Source: Lachnospiraceae bacterium (lineage in GTDB: Bacteria; Bacillota; Clostridia; Lachnospirales; Lachnospiraceae). From it: a stretch of 64,000 bases of DNA. The position numbers and the translations under genes are program-made. Shown here piece after piece: positions 33,264-42,123 of the stretch (positions within the stretch are counted from its first letter, which is position 1; the number at the start of each line of letters is the position of its first letter). The notes beneath the pieces are model-generated. The model was not told the DNA's origin. It saw only the letters and a program-made list of their open reading frames with translations, and did not search any database. The stretch spans positions 1,984,001 to 2,048,000 of the forward strand of contig AP025576.1 of assembly GCA_022845955.1 (NCBI GenBank), in the 5' to 3' direction.

Positions 33264-33984
33264 AATATATTTGTACGAACTGCGCCGGACCGTGCGCGGA
33301 AAATTCTTCTGGGGACTGTTGGCCGTATGTCTGTTTTTCGGCTGGAATATCCTGCAGACTACTGTAATCCGGGGCGTTGCCCATACAGCCCCGTTTTCCC
33401 CCTGGACCTTCGGGGCGTATCTGGCCCGGCTGATGCCGCTTTTGGGCGTGGCGCTGCTGTTCTTCCAGTGGAACCAGTGCAAGGAAAAGGCCCGGCGGTT
33501 TTGGAGCCTCACCGACGCGTCTCCCGCAGAACCGGGACAGTATCTCCTTGTAAAATGTGCTGCCGCAGCTACCGCCTGGCTGCTGCTGGCACTGGGTGTT
33601 ACCGCGCTGGGGATCGGCTTCCTGCTGGCGCTGTTTCACGACAGCGTGCCTGTGGGAATGCTGCTGCTGACGGCGGCGGCAGCCCTGCTGCCCCCGCTTG
33701 TATTTCTGACGGGGACCGGACTGCTGGCCGGTCATATACGCTCCTCCCTGTTGTTTGTATGGATGGCGTTTGCGCTGGGCGTTGGTTTTATTCCTCTTCC
33801 CGGGAACCTTGATCTCTATGGATATTCTTTCTTTACGGAATATCCGCTCACCCTGCAACAGACCGATCCGGCCTTTTCCATGCCGGCCGGCATGCTTGCA
33901 GCAAGGGTGGTTTTTCTCCTTGTTGGAATGGGATTCCTTTTTCTGGCGGTATGGCGGCAGCGCAGGCAGAAGGGTAAGGGCTGA
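33256..33984 (+). CDS. Second ABC permease subunit, six-helix membrane protein
   Basis: The 242-residue protein opens with LSKIYLYELRRTVRGKFFWG (TTG start), then has about six hydrophobic segments, including LLVKCAAAATAWLLLALGVT and AGMLAARVVFLLVGMGFLFL, and a basic end (RQRRQKGKG). The start is TTG 33256, preceded by GGAGG and overlapping the fusion gene by 8 bp. It has the size and layout of ABC-2 membrane subunits. It likely pairs with the membrane half of the fusion protein to form the channel driven by the ATPase at 30214. Confidence 0.8.
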   Translation: MSKIYLYELRRTVRGKFFWGLLAVCLFFGWNILQTTVIRGVAHTAPFSPWTFGAYLARLMPLLGVALLFFQWNQCKEKARRFWSLTDASPAEPGQYLLVKCAAAATAWLLLALGVTALGIGFLLALFHDSVPVGMLLLTAAAALLPPLVFLTGTGLLAGHIRSSLLFVWMAFALGVGFIPLPGNLDLYGYSFFTEYPLTLQQTDPAFSMPAGMLAARVVFLLVGMGFLFLAVWRQRRQKGKG

Positions 33985-33992
33985 AATGATTT

Positions 33993-34043
33993 CCGGCACA
34001 TGTAACCGGCTGTTTGTCCGGCGGTTATGTGTGCCGGTTTTTG
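33993..34043 (+). terminator. Terminator of the ABC/M1 operon
   Basis: CCGGCACATGTAACCG pairs with CGGTTATGTGTGCCGG (one wobble) around a short loop, followed by TTTTTG. Confidence 0.88.
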
Positions 34044-34083
34044 CTGTTTTATTATTGGAAAAGACTCGTATCAAAGCAGGTGC

Positions 34084-34112
34084 TTGACAATCGCATTTTA
34101 TCGGAGTAGAAT
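34084..34112 (+). promoter_or_regulatory. Near-consensus sigma-A promoter of the subtilase gene
   Basis: TTGACA at 34084-34089 matches the consensus fully; after exactly 17 bp comes TAGAAT (34107-34112), 5 of 6. Transcription would start near 34119, about 96 bp before the ATG. This is the best complete promoter match I found in the window. Confidence 0.85.
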
Positions 34113-34138
34113 GAAAATATATTCTATTACAATAGAAT
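34107..34138. promoter_or_regulatory. Inverted-repeat operator candidate overlapping the promoter
   Basis: ATTCTATT (34121-34128) and AATAGAAT (34131-34138) form a perfect 8-bp inverted repeat with a 2-bp spacer at the predicted transcription start. The -10 hexamer TAGAAT is itself a third half-site. A repressor bound here would block the strong promoter. Confidence 0.55.
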
Positions 34139-34214
34139 GGCGGAGGGGTTATAATACACTGCATTTCCCTTTCGATAATTTCAAAGCGCGCGGTGCGCGC
34201 GGACGGGAGCCAAA

Positions 34215-35501
34215 ATGAAACGATTCTTTACACTGTTACTGCCTGTTTTTCTCATTTTTTTCTGTGTTTCCTGCAGGAGGAGCCCGAGCGGCGGCACGGC
34301 GGGGAATGAAAAATTTGCGGACTGCCTGACCGAATCAGGCAGCGGCCTTGCGCGCCGGGTGGAGGCCGCGGAGGATATACGGAAGTACCGCAGTAAGGAG
34401 TATATTTCCCTGGAAGAGGATCATGCGGATATCCGGTGGTATGACGGCAGGAATATGACCGCAGAGGAAAAGGCGCGGCTGGAAGGCTGTATTCCCAATA
34501 TTACTTTCAATGAAGATACGGTTTTCCCGGACGGCCTGCAGGATGCCTTCCCCGCGAAAGAATGCCTGGAAGCAGGGAAATCACCGGGACTGGGGGTAGG
34601 CGGCCTGCATGACCGGGGGATCACCGGAAAAGGGGTGTCTATCGCTGTCATTGATCAGGTCCTTTATACCGATCATCCCGAATATGCGTCAAAGCTGGCC
34701 CTTTATGAGGAAATGCATGTAACGCCCAACCAGACGGGTTCGATGCATGCTGCGGCGCTCGCATCCCTGGCGGCGGGAGAGCACTGCGGGGTGGCGCCGG
34801 ATGCGAAGCTCTATTTCTGGGGGTTCGATAATGTGATAAGCTGGGAAGAGGAGGGGGAAAACAATCTTGCCTGGGAAGAATATGCCCGTGTGATTGACCG
34901 TATTATCGAAGTGAATAAGACGCTGCCGGCCGACGATAAAATCCGGGTAATCGCTATTGCCAGAGGTTATGCCCCTACCGGGGAAGAGAAGGAGGATGAG
35001 CGGCTGCAGGTGCTGCTTGACGCGATAGAGCGGGCAAAAAAGGAAGGGATGTTTGTCCTTACCACATCCACGGAACAAAACTACGATTTCTTTTCTGCGT
35101 TTCATACGGAAGCGCCGTTCGCCGGGCTGGGAAAAATCGATCCTGCCGGCGATCCGGATTCGGCTGCCAATTATACCCTGGGTTCCTGGCAATGGGCCAG
35201 CGCGGATATGTTTGTCAATTCCCTTCTGGTTCCCATGGACGGCCGTACCACCGCGGATATGTCGGGGGACACGTATGTGTATTATGCCGACGGAGGCTGG
35301 AGCTGGACCGTACCCTATGTGGCGGGGATCTATGCGCTTTGCTGCCAGGTCAGGCCTGACATAGGGCCGGAGGAATTCTATCGCGCCGCCATGGATACGT
35401 CCACCGAAATTACACGCACACAGCCGGGAGGCAGCCAAAGCTACACCTTCCATGTCATCAATCCCCAGGCTCTTATTTCCTCCCTGCAGAAAACTTCCTG
35501 A
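34215..35501 (+). CDS. Subtilase (S8)-like lipoprotein with degenerate motifs
   Basis: The 428-residue protein has a signal peptide with lipobox-like FFCVSC (Cys20). The S8 fold region runs from GVGGLHDRGITGKGVSIAVI. The triad candidates are Asp147 (AVIDQVL), His178 (TGSMHAAALASLAAG, in place of HGTHVAG) and Ser363 (GGWSWTVPYVAGIYAL, in place of GTSMAAPHVAG). All three residues are kept, but two of the three surrounding motifs are altered, so specificity may be unusual or activity weak. Asn of the oxyanion hole was not identified. It is a single-gene unit between its own promoter and a terminator, and a nearby peptidase-ABC fusion may act with it. Confidence 0.78.
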   Translation: MKRFFTLLLPVFLIFFCVSCRRSPSGGTAGNEKFADCLTESGSGLARRVEAAEDIRKYRSKEYISLEEDHADIRWYDGRNMTAEEKARLEGCIPNITFNEDTVFPDGLQDAFPAKECLEAGKSPGLGVGGLHDRGITGKGVSIAVIDQVLYTDHPEYASKLALYEEMHVTPNQTGSMHAAALASLAAGEHCGVAPDAKLYFWGFDNVISWEEEGENNLAWEEYARVIDRIIEVNKTLPADDKIRVIAIARGYAPTGEEKEDERLQVLLDAIERAKKEGMFVLTTSTEQNYDFFSAFHTEAPFAGLGKIDPAGDPDSAANYTLGSWQWASADMFVNSLLVPMDGRTTADMSGDTYVYYADGGWSWTVPYVAGIYALCCQVRPDIGPEEFYRAAMDTSTEITRTQPGGSQSYTFHVINPQALISSLQKTS

Positions 35502-35517
35502 CAGCATCCTTGTATCC

Positions 35518-35548
35518 GCCCCGCCGGCGCAGCCGGCGGGGCCTTTTT
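35518..35548 (+). terminator. Terminator of the subtilase gene
   Basis: GCCCCGCCGGC pairs perfectly with GCCGGCGGGGC across a GCA loop, then TTTTT. Confidence 0.95.
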
Positions 35549-35792
35549 GGAGTGTGCATATGCAAAACGTATGTAAGCCCGCTTTGCGGGGAGGACAGAC
35601 GCACAGGCCTGGGCCGTGCCTGCATACATCATTTTTATGGCTTATATAAATATTGTACGTAAGGGTAACGGTTCGACAGGACAGCCCGTCTGCTGCGCTG
35701 TCTGTAAGAAAGGGATCAGGGGTGCAAAAATCGGAAAGACCGGATAAAATCTTGTGAGTTGTTTTCCTCCCCTGGTATTGGTACTATTAACC

Positions 35793-35843
35793 TAATACGG
35801 AAGTATTACAGCCTGCCGGTGCGGATGGTAAGCAGAGGCAGGC
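35793..35843 (+). promoter_or_regulatory. Inverted-repeat operator and leader hairpin before the GH operon
   Basis: A perfect TAATACggaaGTATTA (35793-35808) is followed by a GCCTGCC/GGCAGGC stem (35811-35817 with 35837-35843) ahead of the GH1 gene. The inverted repeat is a candidate binding site for a repressor or AraC-type activator of the glycoside genes. The rest of the gap from 35549 has a GACAG/CTGTC stem near 35680 and no other recognised element. Confidence 0.5.
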
Positions 35844-35892
35844 TGAAGGAAGGGAAAGAAATGATTTTCAGATAAAGGAGAAAAAGACAGAT

Positions 35893-37254
35893 ATGGAAAC
35901 GATCAGATTTCCCAAGGATTTTTTATTCGGTACGGCCACCAGTGCCGCACAGCTGGAAGGAGCAGCCCGGGAAGAGGGGAAAGGGCTTTCGATCTGGGAC
36001 ACATTTGCCCGGATCCCGGGCAATATCGCGGACGGCTCCACGCCGGAAAACGCCTGTGATCTGTATCACAGATACGAAGAGGATTTGGATTTGGCACAGC
36101 GTATGAACCTGAACAGCTTCCGTTTTTCTTTTTCCTGGCCCCGGATTCTGCCGGAGGGAAAGGGAAAGGTCAATCAGAAGGGCCTGGATTATTATAAAAG
36201 GTTTATTGACGGGCTGTGGAAACGGAATATGATACCGAATGCCACCATTTACCACTGGGATCTTCCTTATGAACTGGAACGGCTGGGAGGCTGGCTGAAC
36301 AGGGATGTGGCGGACTGGTTCGGAGAATATGCGTCCCTATTGTACCGGGAGTTCGGGGATGCGGTCCCTATGTGGGCGACCGTCAATGAACCCATTGCAA
36401 CCTATGTGGGATATGCCCTGGGAGGTTTTGCACCGGGCTTTCGGCTGGAAAAATACGGGAGGCAGGCAAACCATCACATCCTGCTGGCGCATGGGGAGGC
36501 GATAAGGCGGTTCCGGCAGGAGAACCTGAAAGAGAGTAAGGCGGGTATCGTCGTGGATATCTGGCAGCATTACCCCCTGCGCCCGGACAATGACAGGGAC
36601 TGTGAAATTGCGCGCCTTGAAAATGAGAAAACCTTCCGTTCCTATCTGAATCCGGTGCTAAAGGGCTGTTACCGTCAGGAGCTGCTGCAGTATATGGAAG
36701 AAAAAGACTGTATGCCCGTGATAAAAGACGGGGATATGGAACGGATCCGCCAGCCGCTGGACTTTTTCGGGCTGAACTGCTACAACCGTGTCCTGGACTG
36801 TGCGGAGCCGGAAGCCGTGCCGGATCGGAAGAAAAACGGCGGGAATTTCATGGAAAACGGAACGGAGTATTATCCGAGAGCTGTTTATGAAGCCGTGGAA
36901 ATGCTCAGGAAGGAGTATCAGCTTGCCATTCCCGTTTATATTACGGAGAACGGCACCTGCAACTGCGGGGAACAGGTGCAGGACGGGGGAAGGATACGGG
37001 ATACGCAGCGGATCGAATATCTCAGGGGAAACCTGTACTGGATTGCCAGGGCCATGGAGGAGGGCGCGGATATCCGGGGATATTATGTCTGGTCGCTGCT
37101 GGATAACTGGGAATGGTGTGCCGGCTTTGAAAGCCGCTTTGGCCTGGTACATGTGGATTTCGACACGCAGGAGCGTTTGGTAAAGGACAGCGGCAAATGG
37201 TACGCACAGGTTGCGGGATCCGGAGAAATGGATTGGAAAGAGGGAGAAGAATGA
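35893..37254 (+). CDS. Beta-glucosidase, GH1
   Basis: The 453-residue TIM-barrel retaining glycosidase opens with the GH1 N-terminal signature PKDFLFGTATSAAQLEGAA. The acid/base Glu166 is in WATVNEPIATYVG and the nucleophile Glu352 in PVYITENGTCNCG. Substrate-binding DNWEWCAGFESRFGLVHVDF near the C-terminus is typical. There is no signal peptide, so it acts in the cytoplasm on imported glycosides. Phospho-beta-glucosidase features cannot be settled by eye, but no PTS genes are nearby, which favours unphosphorylated substrates. ATAAAGGAG precedes the ATG, and the next gene overlaps by 4 bp. Confidence 0.95.
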   Translation: METIRFPKDFLFGTATSAAQLEGAAREEGKGLSIWDTFARIPGNIADGSTPENACDLYHRYEEDLDLAQRMNLNSFRFSFSWPRILPEGKGKVNQKGLDYYKRFIDGLWKRNMIPNATIYHWDLPYELERLGGWLNRDVADWFGEYASLLYREFGDAVPMWATVNEPIATYVGYALGGFAPGFRLEKYGRQANHHILLAHGEAIRRFRQENLKESKAGIVVDIWQHYPLRPDNDRDCEIARLENEKTFRSYLNPVLKGCYRQELLQYMEEKDCMPVIKDGDMERIRQPLDFFGLNCYNRVLDCAEPEAVPDRKKNGGNFMENGTEYYPRAVYEAVEMLRKEYQLAIPVYITENGTCNCGEQVQDGGRIRDTQRIEYLRGNLYWIARAMEEGADIRGYYVWSLLDNWEWCAGFESRFGLVHVDFDTQERLVKDSGKWYAQVAGSGEMDWKEGEE

Positions 37255-40200
37255 TGGGGATAGAGGACAGACAGAAGCTTTTTGAGAACCCTTCAAAGGA
37301 ATACAGGGGGAAGCCCTTCTGGGCATGGAACGGGAAACTTACGGAGGAGGAGCTGCTGCGTCAGATCGATATTTTTGAGCAGATGGGCTTCGGCGGTTTT
37401 TTCATGCATTCCAGGACCGGGCTGGAAACGGAATATCTGGGGGAGGAATGGTTCCGGCTGACGCGCCGCTGCGCGGACTATGCGGCGGAGAAAGGAATGG
37501 AGGCCTGGCTGTATGATGAGGATCGCTGGCCCTCCGGTTCTGCCGGCGGTATGGCGACGCAGCAGCCGGAATACCGGGCGTCCTTCCTGGAAATGAAAAG
37601 ATATACCCCGGAGGAATGGATGGACGCACAGCTGTCCATGGAACAAAATCCTTGTAAGAAGGAGGGGGACTTTGCGGCAGAGGAGGAGCCTGCTGTATTT
37701 GCTGTTGTATTCCAGGACGGGGACATGCAGAAGGTGCGCCCCCTGAAGCCGGGGGAGCCTCTGGAGAACGGGGAGACGGCGGTGGTTTTTACCGTGGTTC
37801 CGGCGGCATGCAGTGACAATTATAACGGATACACGTATCTGGATACCATGAACAGAAAAGCAGTGGGGCATTATATGCAGCTCACGCATGAACGGTATGC
37901 GTCAGAATGCGGATCCCGGCTGGGAAAAAGCATTCCGGGAATCTTTACGGATGAACCGCACAGAGGGCCGCTTTTCTCCGAGTTTTCCGGCGGGAAGGAA
38001 ACGGCGGTGCCTTATACCCCATCCCTGTTCCCGGAATATAAGAAACGGTTTGGCTACAGTCTGAAGGAGAAGCTGCCGGAGCTTTTTTTCCGGTACACGG
38101 GAGAAGAATTGTCCGGGACGGCGAGGGATTATATGGAATTGTGTCAGGAACTGTTCCTGGAGAATTTCGCGCAGCCTATTCAGGACTGGTGTTCGGCGAA
38201 CAAGCTGCTCTTCACCGGACATGTGCTGCATGAGGACAGCCTGACGGCACAGACTGTGATGCAGGGCTCCCTGATGCGTTTTTACGAATATATGGATTAT
38301 CCCGGCGTGGACGTTCTTACCGAAAAAAATGACAATTGGTGGATTGTGAAGCAGATTGCCTCTGTGGCAAGGCAGCTGGGTAAGAAAGGGATTCTTTCCG
38401 AGCTGTACGGCTGTACCGGCTGGCAGATGGATCTGGAGGATTATAAGCAGGTAGGGGACTGGCAGGCCTTGTTCGGCATCAATCTGCGCTGTCCGCATCT
38501 TTCCTGGTATACCATGAAGGGCGAGGCCAAACGGGATTATCCGGCAAGTATCTTTTTCCAGAGTGCATGGTATCCGGAATACCGGAAGCTGGAGGATTAT
38601 TTTTCCCGAATCCATGCGCTCCTTTCGGATACCGAGCCGGTCTGCGGCGTTCTGGTGTTAAATCCCATAGAGAGTGTGTGGGCGCGTTCCCGCTGCGGTG
38701 CATTCCGGGGGCTGGAAGCCGTTGGGGAGGGGATTATCCGTTTGGAAGAAAGATACCGGGATACCTTCCGGATCCTAATAAGCAGCCATATTGATTTTGA
38801 CTATGGGGAAGAGGATATAATGGCCAGGCACGGAAGCGTCCGGGACGGAATGCTTAATGTGGGAAGGAGCGCTTACCATACGGTGCTTGTGACCGGAATG
38901 GAGACTATGCGATCCTCCACCTTAGAGCTGCTCGCTAAATTCCGGGAACAGGGCGGCAGGCTTGTTTTTGCCGGTGAGGTTCCCGGCTATGTGGATGTTC
39001 TCCCGACGGATAAGGTGCGCAGCCTCGCGGAAAAGGCGGTGCGGATCCCCTTTGAGGAAGCACGTATCACCGAATGCTGTTCGGACGGCAAGATAAGCAT
39101 TACCGGGAAAAGGGCTTCCCGGGTTGCGGTACAGTGCAGAAAGGCCGGGAAGGAGACTTATCTATTCCTGCTGAACCTGGATCGGGATCACGCCGCAGGG
39201 AGACTGGTGCTTTCCCTGGAAGAGGAGGGATGGCCGGAGCTATGGGATGCAAAGACCGGAAAGATATGGGCATGCCGCTTTCGGAAAAAGGGCGGCCGGC
39301 TGGAAATTCCGCTTTCTTTTGCGGCCGGGGAGGAGAAGCTCCTTGTCATAGCCGGACGGGACCGGGCGTGTCCGATCCCGGAGCCGCATGTCTGGGAACG
39401 GGTGGACGGCCTGCCGGAGGAATATGATTACCGGCTGTCGGAAGAAAATGTATGTGTGCTGGACAAGGTGCGCATCACCATGCAGGACGGCACGATGCTG
39501 CCCCGGCAGGAGGTTCTGAAGGCGGACCGGGCGCTTCGTGATACGTTGGGAATCCCGTGGCGGGGCGGGGAGATGCTGCAGCCCTGGTATGAAGAAAAGA
39601 AAAACGGGATACCGGAAAAGCCGCTGAAGGAAGTTGTTCTGGAATACCGGTTTGAGGCGGAGACCGTCCCGGAGGAATGCTTCCTGGCCCTGGAGGATAG
39701 GGAGCATGTGACGGGGCTTTCGTTGGGAGAGAGGGAGATTCCCGTGCAGTCGGCGGGTAAATGGCTGGACAGCTGCTTTGACAGAATCGTCCTGCCTTCC
39801 GGCTGTGTGAAGAAGGGCGTCAATGTTATAAAAATTACATATGCCTATTATAAGACAGGCGGAATCGAAGCCGTCTATCTGCTGGGCCGCTTCGGCGTGA
39901 GACTGGCGGACGGCGGGAAAAAGGCTGTGCTGACCGGACTGCCCCCGCGGCTGAAGGCAGGGGATATCGGGGAGCAGGGACTTCCGTTTTACTCCGGCCG
40001 CATCTGCCTTAAGCTGCCGGATCTGGGAAAGGGGCTTTACCGGATCCGTATGGCGGGTACCCATGCGGCCTGCATCCGGGTACTCGGGAAAGAGGAAGCG
40101 CTTATGATACAGGCGCCCTATGAGGCGGAAGTGGAAGAACCGGAAGCAGTGGAGCTAATATTCGGAAGGCGGAATACCTTCGGGCCGCTGCACGAATGGC

Positions 40201-40364
40201 CGGCTGTTGCTTCTGCATACGGTCCCGGCAATTTCATGACGGAAGGAAAGGCCTGGAGGGATTCCTATGTACGGATCCGGCAGGGGATTTTGAAGGCTCC
40301 TGTCCTTTGGAAGGAACGAACCAGCCGTCCCGACGTGTCGGAACCGTTATCGAAAGAAAGGTAA
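37251..40364 (+). CDS. GH106-like glycoside hydrolase (alpha-L-rhamnosidase type)
   Basis: The 1037-residue protein starts GIEDRQKLFENPSKEYRGKP, then FWAWNGKLTEEELLRQIDIF and FGGFFMHSRTGLETEYLGEE with AWLYDEDRWPSG, the N-terminal barrel signature of the GH106-related family. Catalytic-region acids include GIFTDEPHRGPLFSEF. The C-terminal part is beta-sandwich. No signal peptide is visible. GH106 enzymes remove terminal L-rhamnose by inversion; this member is annotated by similarity to that wider family only. Start ATG 37251 overlaps the GH1 stop (ATGA), so the two are coupled; the longer frame from 37197 lies within the GH1 gene. Confidence 0.8.
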   Translation: MMGIEDRQKLFENPSKEYRGKPFWAWNGKLTEEELLRQIDIFEQMGFGGFFMHSRTGLETEYLGEEWFRLTRRCADYAAEKGMEAWLYDEDRWPSGSAGGMATQQPEYRASFLEMKRYTPEEWMDAQLSMEQNPCKKEGDFAAEEEPAVFAVVFQDGDMQKVRPLKPGEPLENGETAVVFTVVPAACSDNYNGYTYLDTMNRKAVGHYMQLTHERYASECGSRLGKSIPGIFTDEPHRGPLFSEFSGGKETAVPYTPSLFPEYKKRFGYSLKEKLPELFFRYTGEELSGTARDYMELCQELFLENFAQPIQDWCSANKLLFTGHVLHEDSLTAQTVMQGSLMRFYEYMDYPGVDVLTEKNDNWWIVKQIASVARQLGKKGILSELYGCTGWQMDLEDYKQVGDWQALFGINLRCPHLSWYTMKGEAKRDYPASIFFQSAWYPEYRKLEDYFSRIHALLSDTEPVCGVLVLNPIESVWARSRCGAFRGLEAVGEGIIRLEERYRDTFRILISSHIDFDYGEEDIMARHGSVRDGMLNVGRSAYHTVLVTGMETMRSSTLELLAKFREQGGRLVFAGEVPGYVDVLPTDKVRSLAEKAVRIPFEEARITECCSDGKISITGKRASRVAVQCRKAGKETYLFLLNLDRDHAAGRLVLSLEEEGWPELWDAKTGKIWACRFRKKGGRLEIPLSFAAGEEKLLVIAGRDRACPIPEPHVWERVDGLPEEYDYRLSEENVCVLDKVRITMQDGTMLPRQEVLKADRALRDTLGIPWRGGEMLQPWYEEKKNGIPEKPLKEVVLEYRFEAETVPEECFLALEDREHVTGLSLGEREIPVQSAGKWLDSCFDRIVLPSGCVKKGVNVIKITYAYYKTGGIEAVYLLGRFGVRLADGGKKAVLTGLPPRLKAGDIGEQGLPFYSGRICLKLPDLGKGLYRIRMAGTHAACIRVLGKEEALMIQAPYEAEVEEPEAVELIFGRRNTFGPLHEWPAVASAYGPGNFMTEGKAWRDSYVRIRQGILKAPVLWKERTSRPDVSEPLSKER

Positions 40365-40401
40365 CCGGGTAAAGTACCCTTACAGAGAGAGGAAGAAGCG
40401 C

Positions 40402-42105
40402 ATGGATAACAGGACAATTTTCAGGGTTATGGATAAGGAAACAACGGATACGCTTCACCCGGACGAAAGGAAGGCCGTATACCTGCTGCCGCGCAGCGTA
40501 GTTTGGAAGCAGGGGAAGGTGTCCCATGAGGAGGTTCTTTTAACGGAGAGGGAACCGCAGATATCCCTTGCGGCCCATGAGCCTTTCGTGATGGACAGCT
40601 CGGACGGCCCGGCATCCCTGCTGCTGGATTTCGGTTATGAAATCCACGGCGGGATCCGGATCCTTGCCTGGCAGGACAGTACGGGCAGGGGAGCGAAGGT
40701 CAGGGTGCGGTTCGGGGAATCGGTAATGGAGGCCATGAGCGAGCCGGGCGGGGAAGGAAATGCCACCAACGATCATGCCAGAAGGGATATCCATACGGAA
40801 ATCGGCATGATGAGCATGAACCGGATCGGGGAAACGGGTTTCCGTTTTGTGAGGCTTGATCTGGAGGAAAAGGATGTGCAGCTTTCCCTGAAATCGGTGG
40901 CCGGTGTGCTTGTTTATAAGGATGTCCCCTACCGGGGCAGCTTTTCGTGCAGCGATCCGCTGCTGAACCGTATCTGGGACGTGGGAGCCTATACCGTGCA
41001 TCTGAACATGCAGGAATATATCTGGGACGGGATTAAGAGGGACCGCCTGGTATGGGTGGGGGATATGCATCCGGAGACGCTGACCATACGGACTGTTTTC
41101 GGAGCGGATGCATCCGTTGCCGGAAGCCTTGATTTTATCCGAAAAGAGACCCCTCTGCCGGGCTGGATGAACGGGATGGCCAGCTACACCATGTGGTATG
41201 CCGTCATCGTATATGACTGGTTTCTGTATACCGGTGATCGGGCGTGGCTGAAGAACCAGGAAGCGTATCTGGAAGGCATAAGCAGGCAGCTGACGGACTG
41301 TATTGGAGCGGACGGGAAGGACACGGTGACGGAAGGACGTTTCCTGGACTGGCCGTCCAGCGATAAGCCGGAAGCGGTGGATGCGGGCGTGCAGGCCCTT
41401 CACCGGCTGGCGGCGGACCGCCTGCATAAGCTGTTCCTTATTCTGGGGAAACAGGAACTTGCAGAACGCTGTGAAAGGGATGTTGAGCGGCTGGGCTGCT
41501 TCCCGGTTGCTTCCGGCGGATCCAAGCAGGCGGCGGCACTGCTTGTCCTGGCCGGGCTGCGGGAGGCAGGGGAAATGAACCGGGAAATCCTTTCCGTGGG
41601 CGGTGCACAGGGAATGTCCACCTTTATGGGCTATTATATTCTGACGGCCCGCGGCATGGCGGGGGATTATGAGGGCTGCCTTTCCTGTATCCGGGACTAT
41701 TGGGGCGGGATGCTGAAGCTGGGGGCCACCACGTTCTGGGAGGATTTTGATATAAACTGGATGGAAGCAGCGGCGCCTATCGACCGCCTCCCGGCAGCAG
41801 GGGAAACGGATGTGCACGGAACCTACGGGGCGTACTGTTATAAGGGGTACCGGCACAGTCTCTGCCACGGCTGGGCTTCCGGGGTAACGCCGTGGCTGAC
41901 TGAAAATATCCTGGGGGTCAGGATTGTAAAGCCGGGCTGCCGGGTGCTGGAAATCAAACCGCATCTGGGGGATTTGTCCTGGGCAAAAGGAACCTTCCCC
42001 ACGCCTATGGGTATCGTCCGTATCTCCCATAAAAAAAGGAAGGACGGCAGTGTGGAGACGAAAATTAAGGCGCCGGCAGGAGTGACTGTGCTTTCCGGCA
42101 CCTGA
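40402..42105 (+). CDS. GH78-like alpha-L-rhamnosidase-type glycosidase
   Basis: The 567-residue protein has an N-terminal beta domain (LLLDFGYEIHGGIRILAWQD; KVRVRFGESVMEAM) then an alpha/alpha six-hairpin barrel. The catalytic region IWDGIKRDRLVWVGDMHPET corresponds to the RDERLGWTGD-type motif of GH78. Further landmarks are FWEDFDINWMEAAAPIDRLP and CHGWASGVTPWLTENILGVR. It is cytoplasmic and shorter than classical GH78 enzymes, lacking most accessory beta domains. A small inverted repeat, GGGTaaagTACCC, lies in the 37-bp gap before it. Together with the GH106-like and GH1 enzymes it suggests use of rhamnosyl-glucosides. Confidence 0.85.
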   Translation: MDNRTIFRVMDKETTDTLHPDERKAVYLLPRSVVWKQGKVSHEEVLLTEREPQISLAAHEPFVMDSSDGPASLLLDFGYEIHGGIRILAWQDSTGRGAKVRVRFGESVMEAMSEPGGEGNATNDHARRDIHTEIGMMSMNRIGETGFRFVRLDLEEKDVQLSLKSVAGVLVYKDVPYRGSFSCSDPLLNRIWDVGAYTVHLNMQEYIWDGIKRDRLVWVGDMHPETLTIRTVFGADASVAGSLDFIRKETPLPGWMNGMASYTMWYAVIVYDWFLYTGDRAWLKNQEAYLEGISRQLTDCIGADGKDTVTEGRFLDWPSSDKPEAVDAGVQALHRLAADRLHKLFLILGKQELAERCERDVERLGCFPVASGGSKQAAALLVLAGLREAGEMNREILSVGGAQGMSTFMGYYILTARGMAGDYEGCLSCIRDYWGGMLKLGATTFWEDFDINWMEAAAPIDRLPAAGETDVHGTYGAYCYKGYRHSLCHGWASGVTPWLTENILGVRIVKPGCRVLEIKPHLGDLSWAKGTFPTPMGIVRISHKKRKDGSVETKIKAPAGVTVLSGT

Positions 42106-42123
42106 TTAGCAGGAGGTATTTAT

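Noticed and set aside
35668..35700. GGTTCGACAGGACAGC resembles the 5' part of tmRNA.
   Set aside because: No matching acceptor stem, no tag reading frame and no TTCGATTCC...CCA 3' end in the following several hundred bases.
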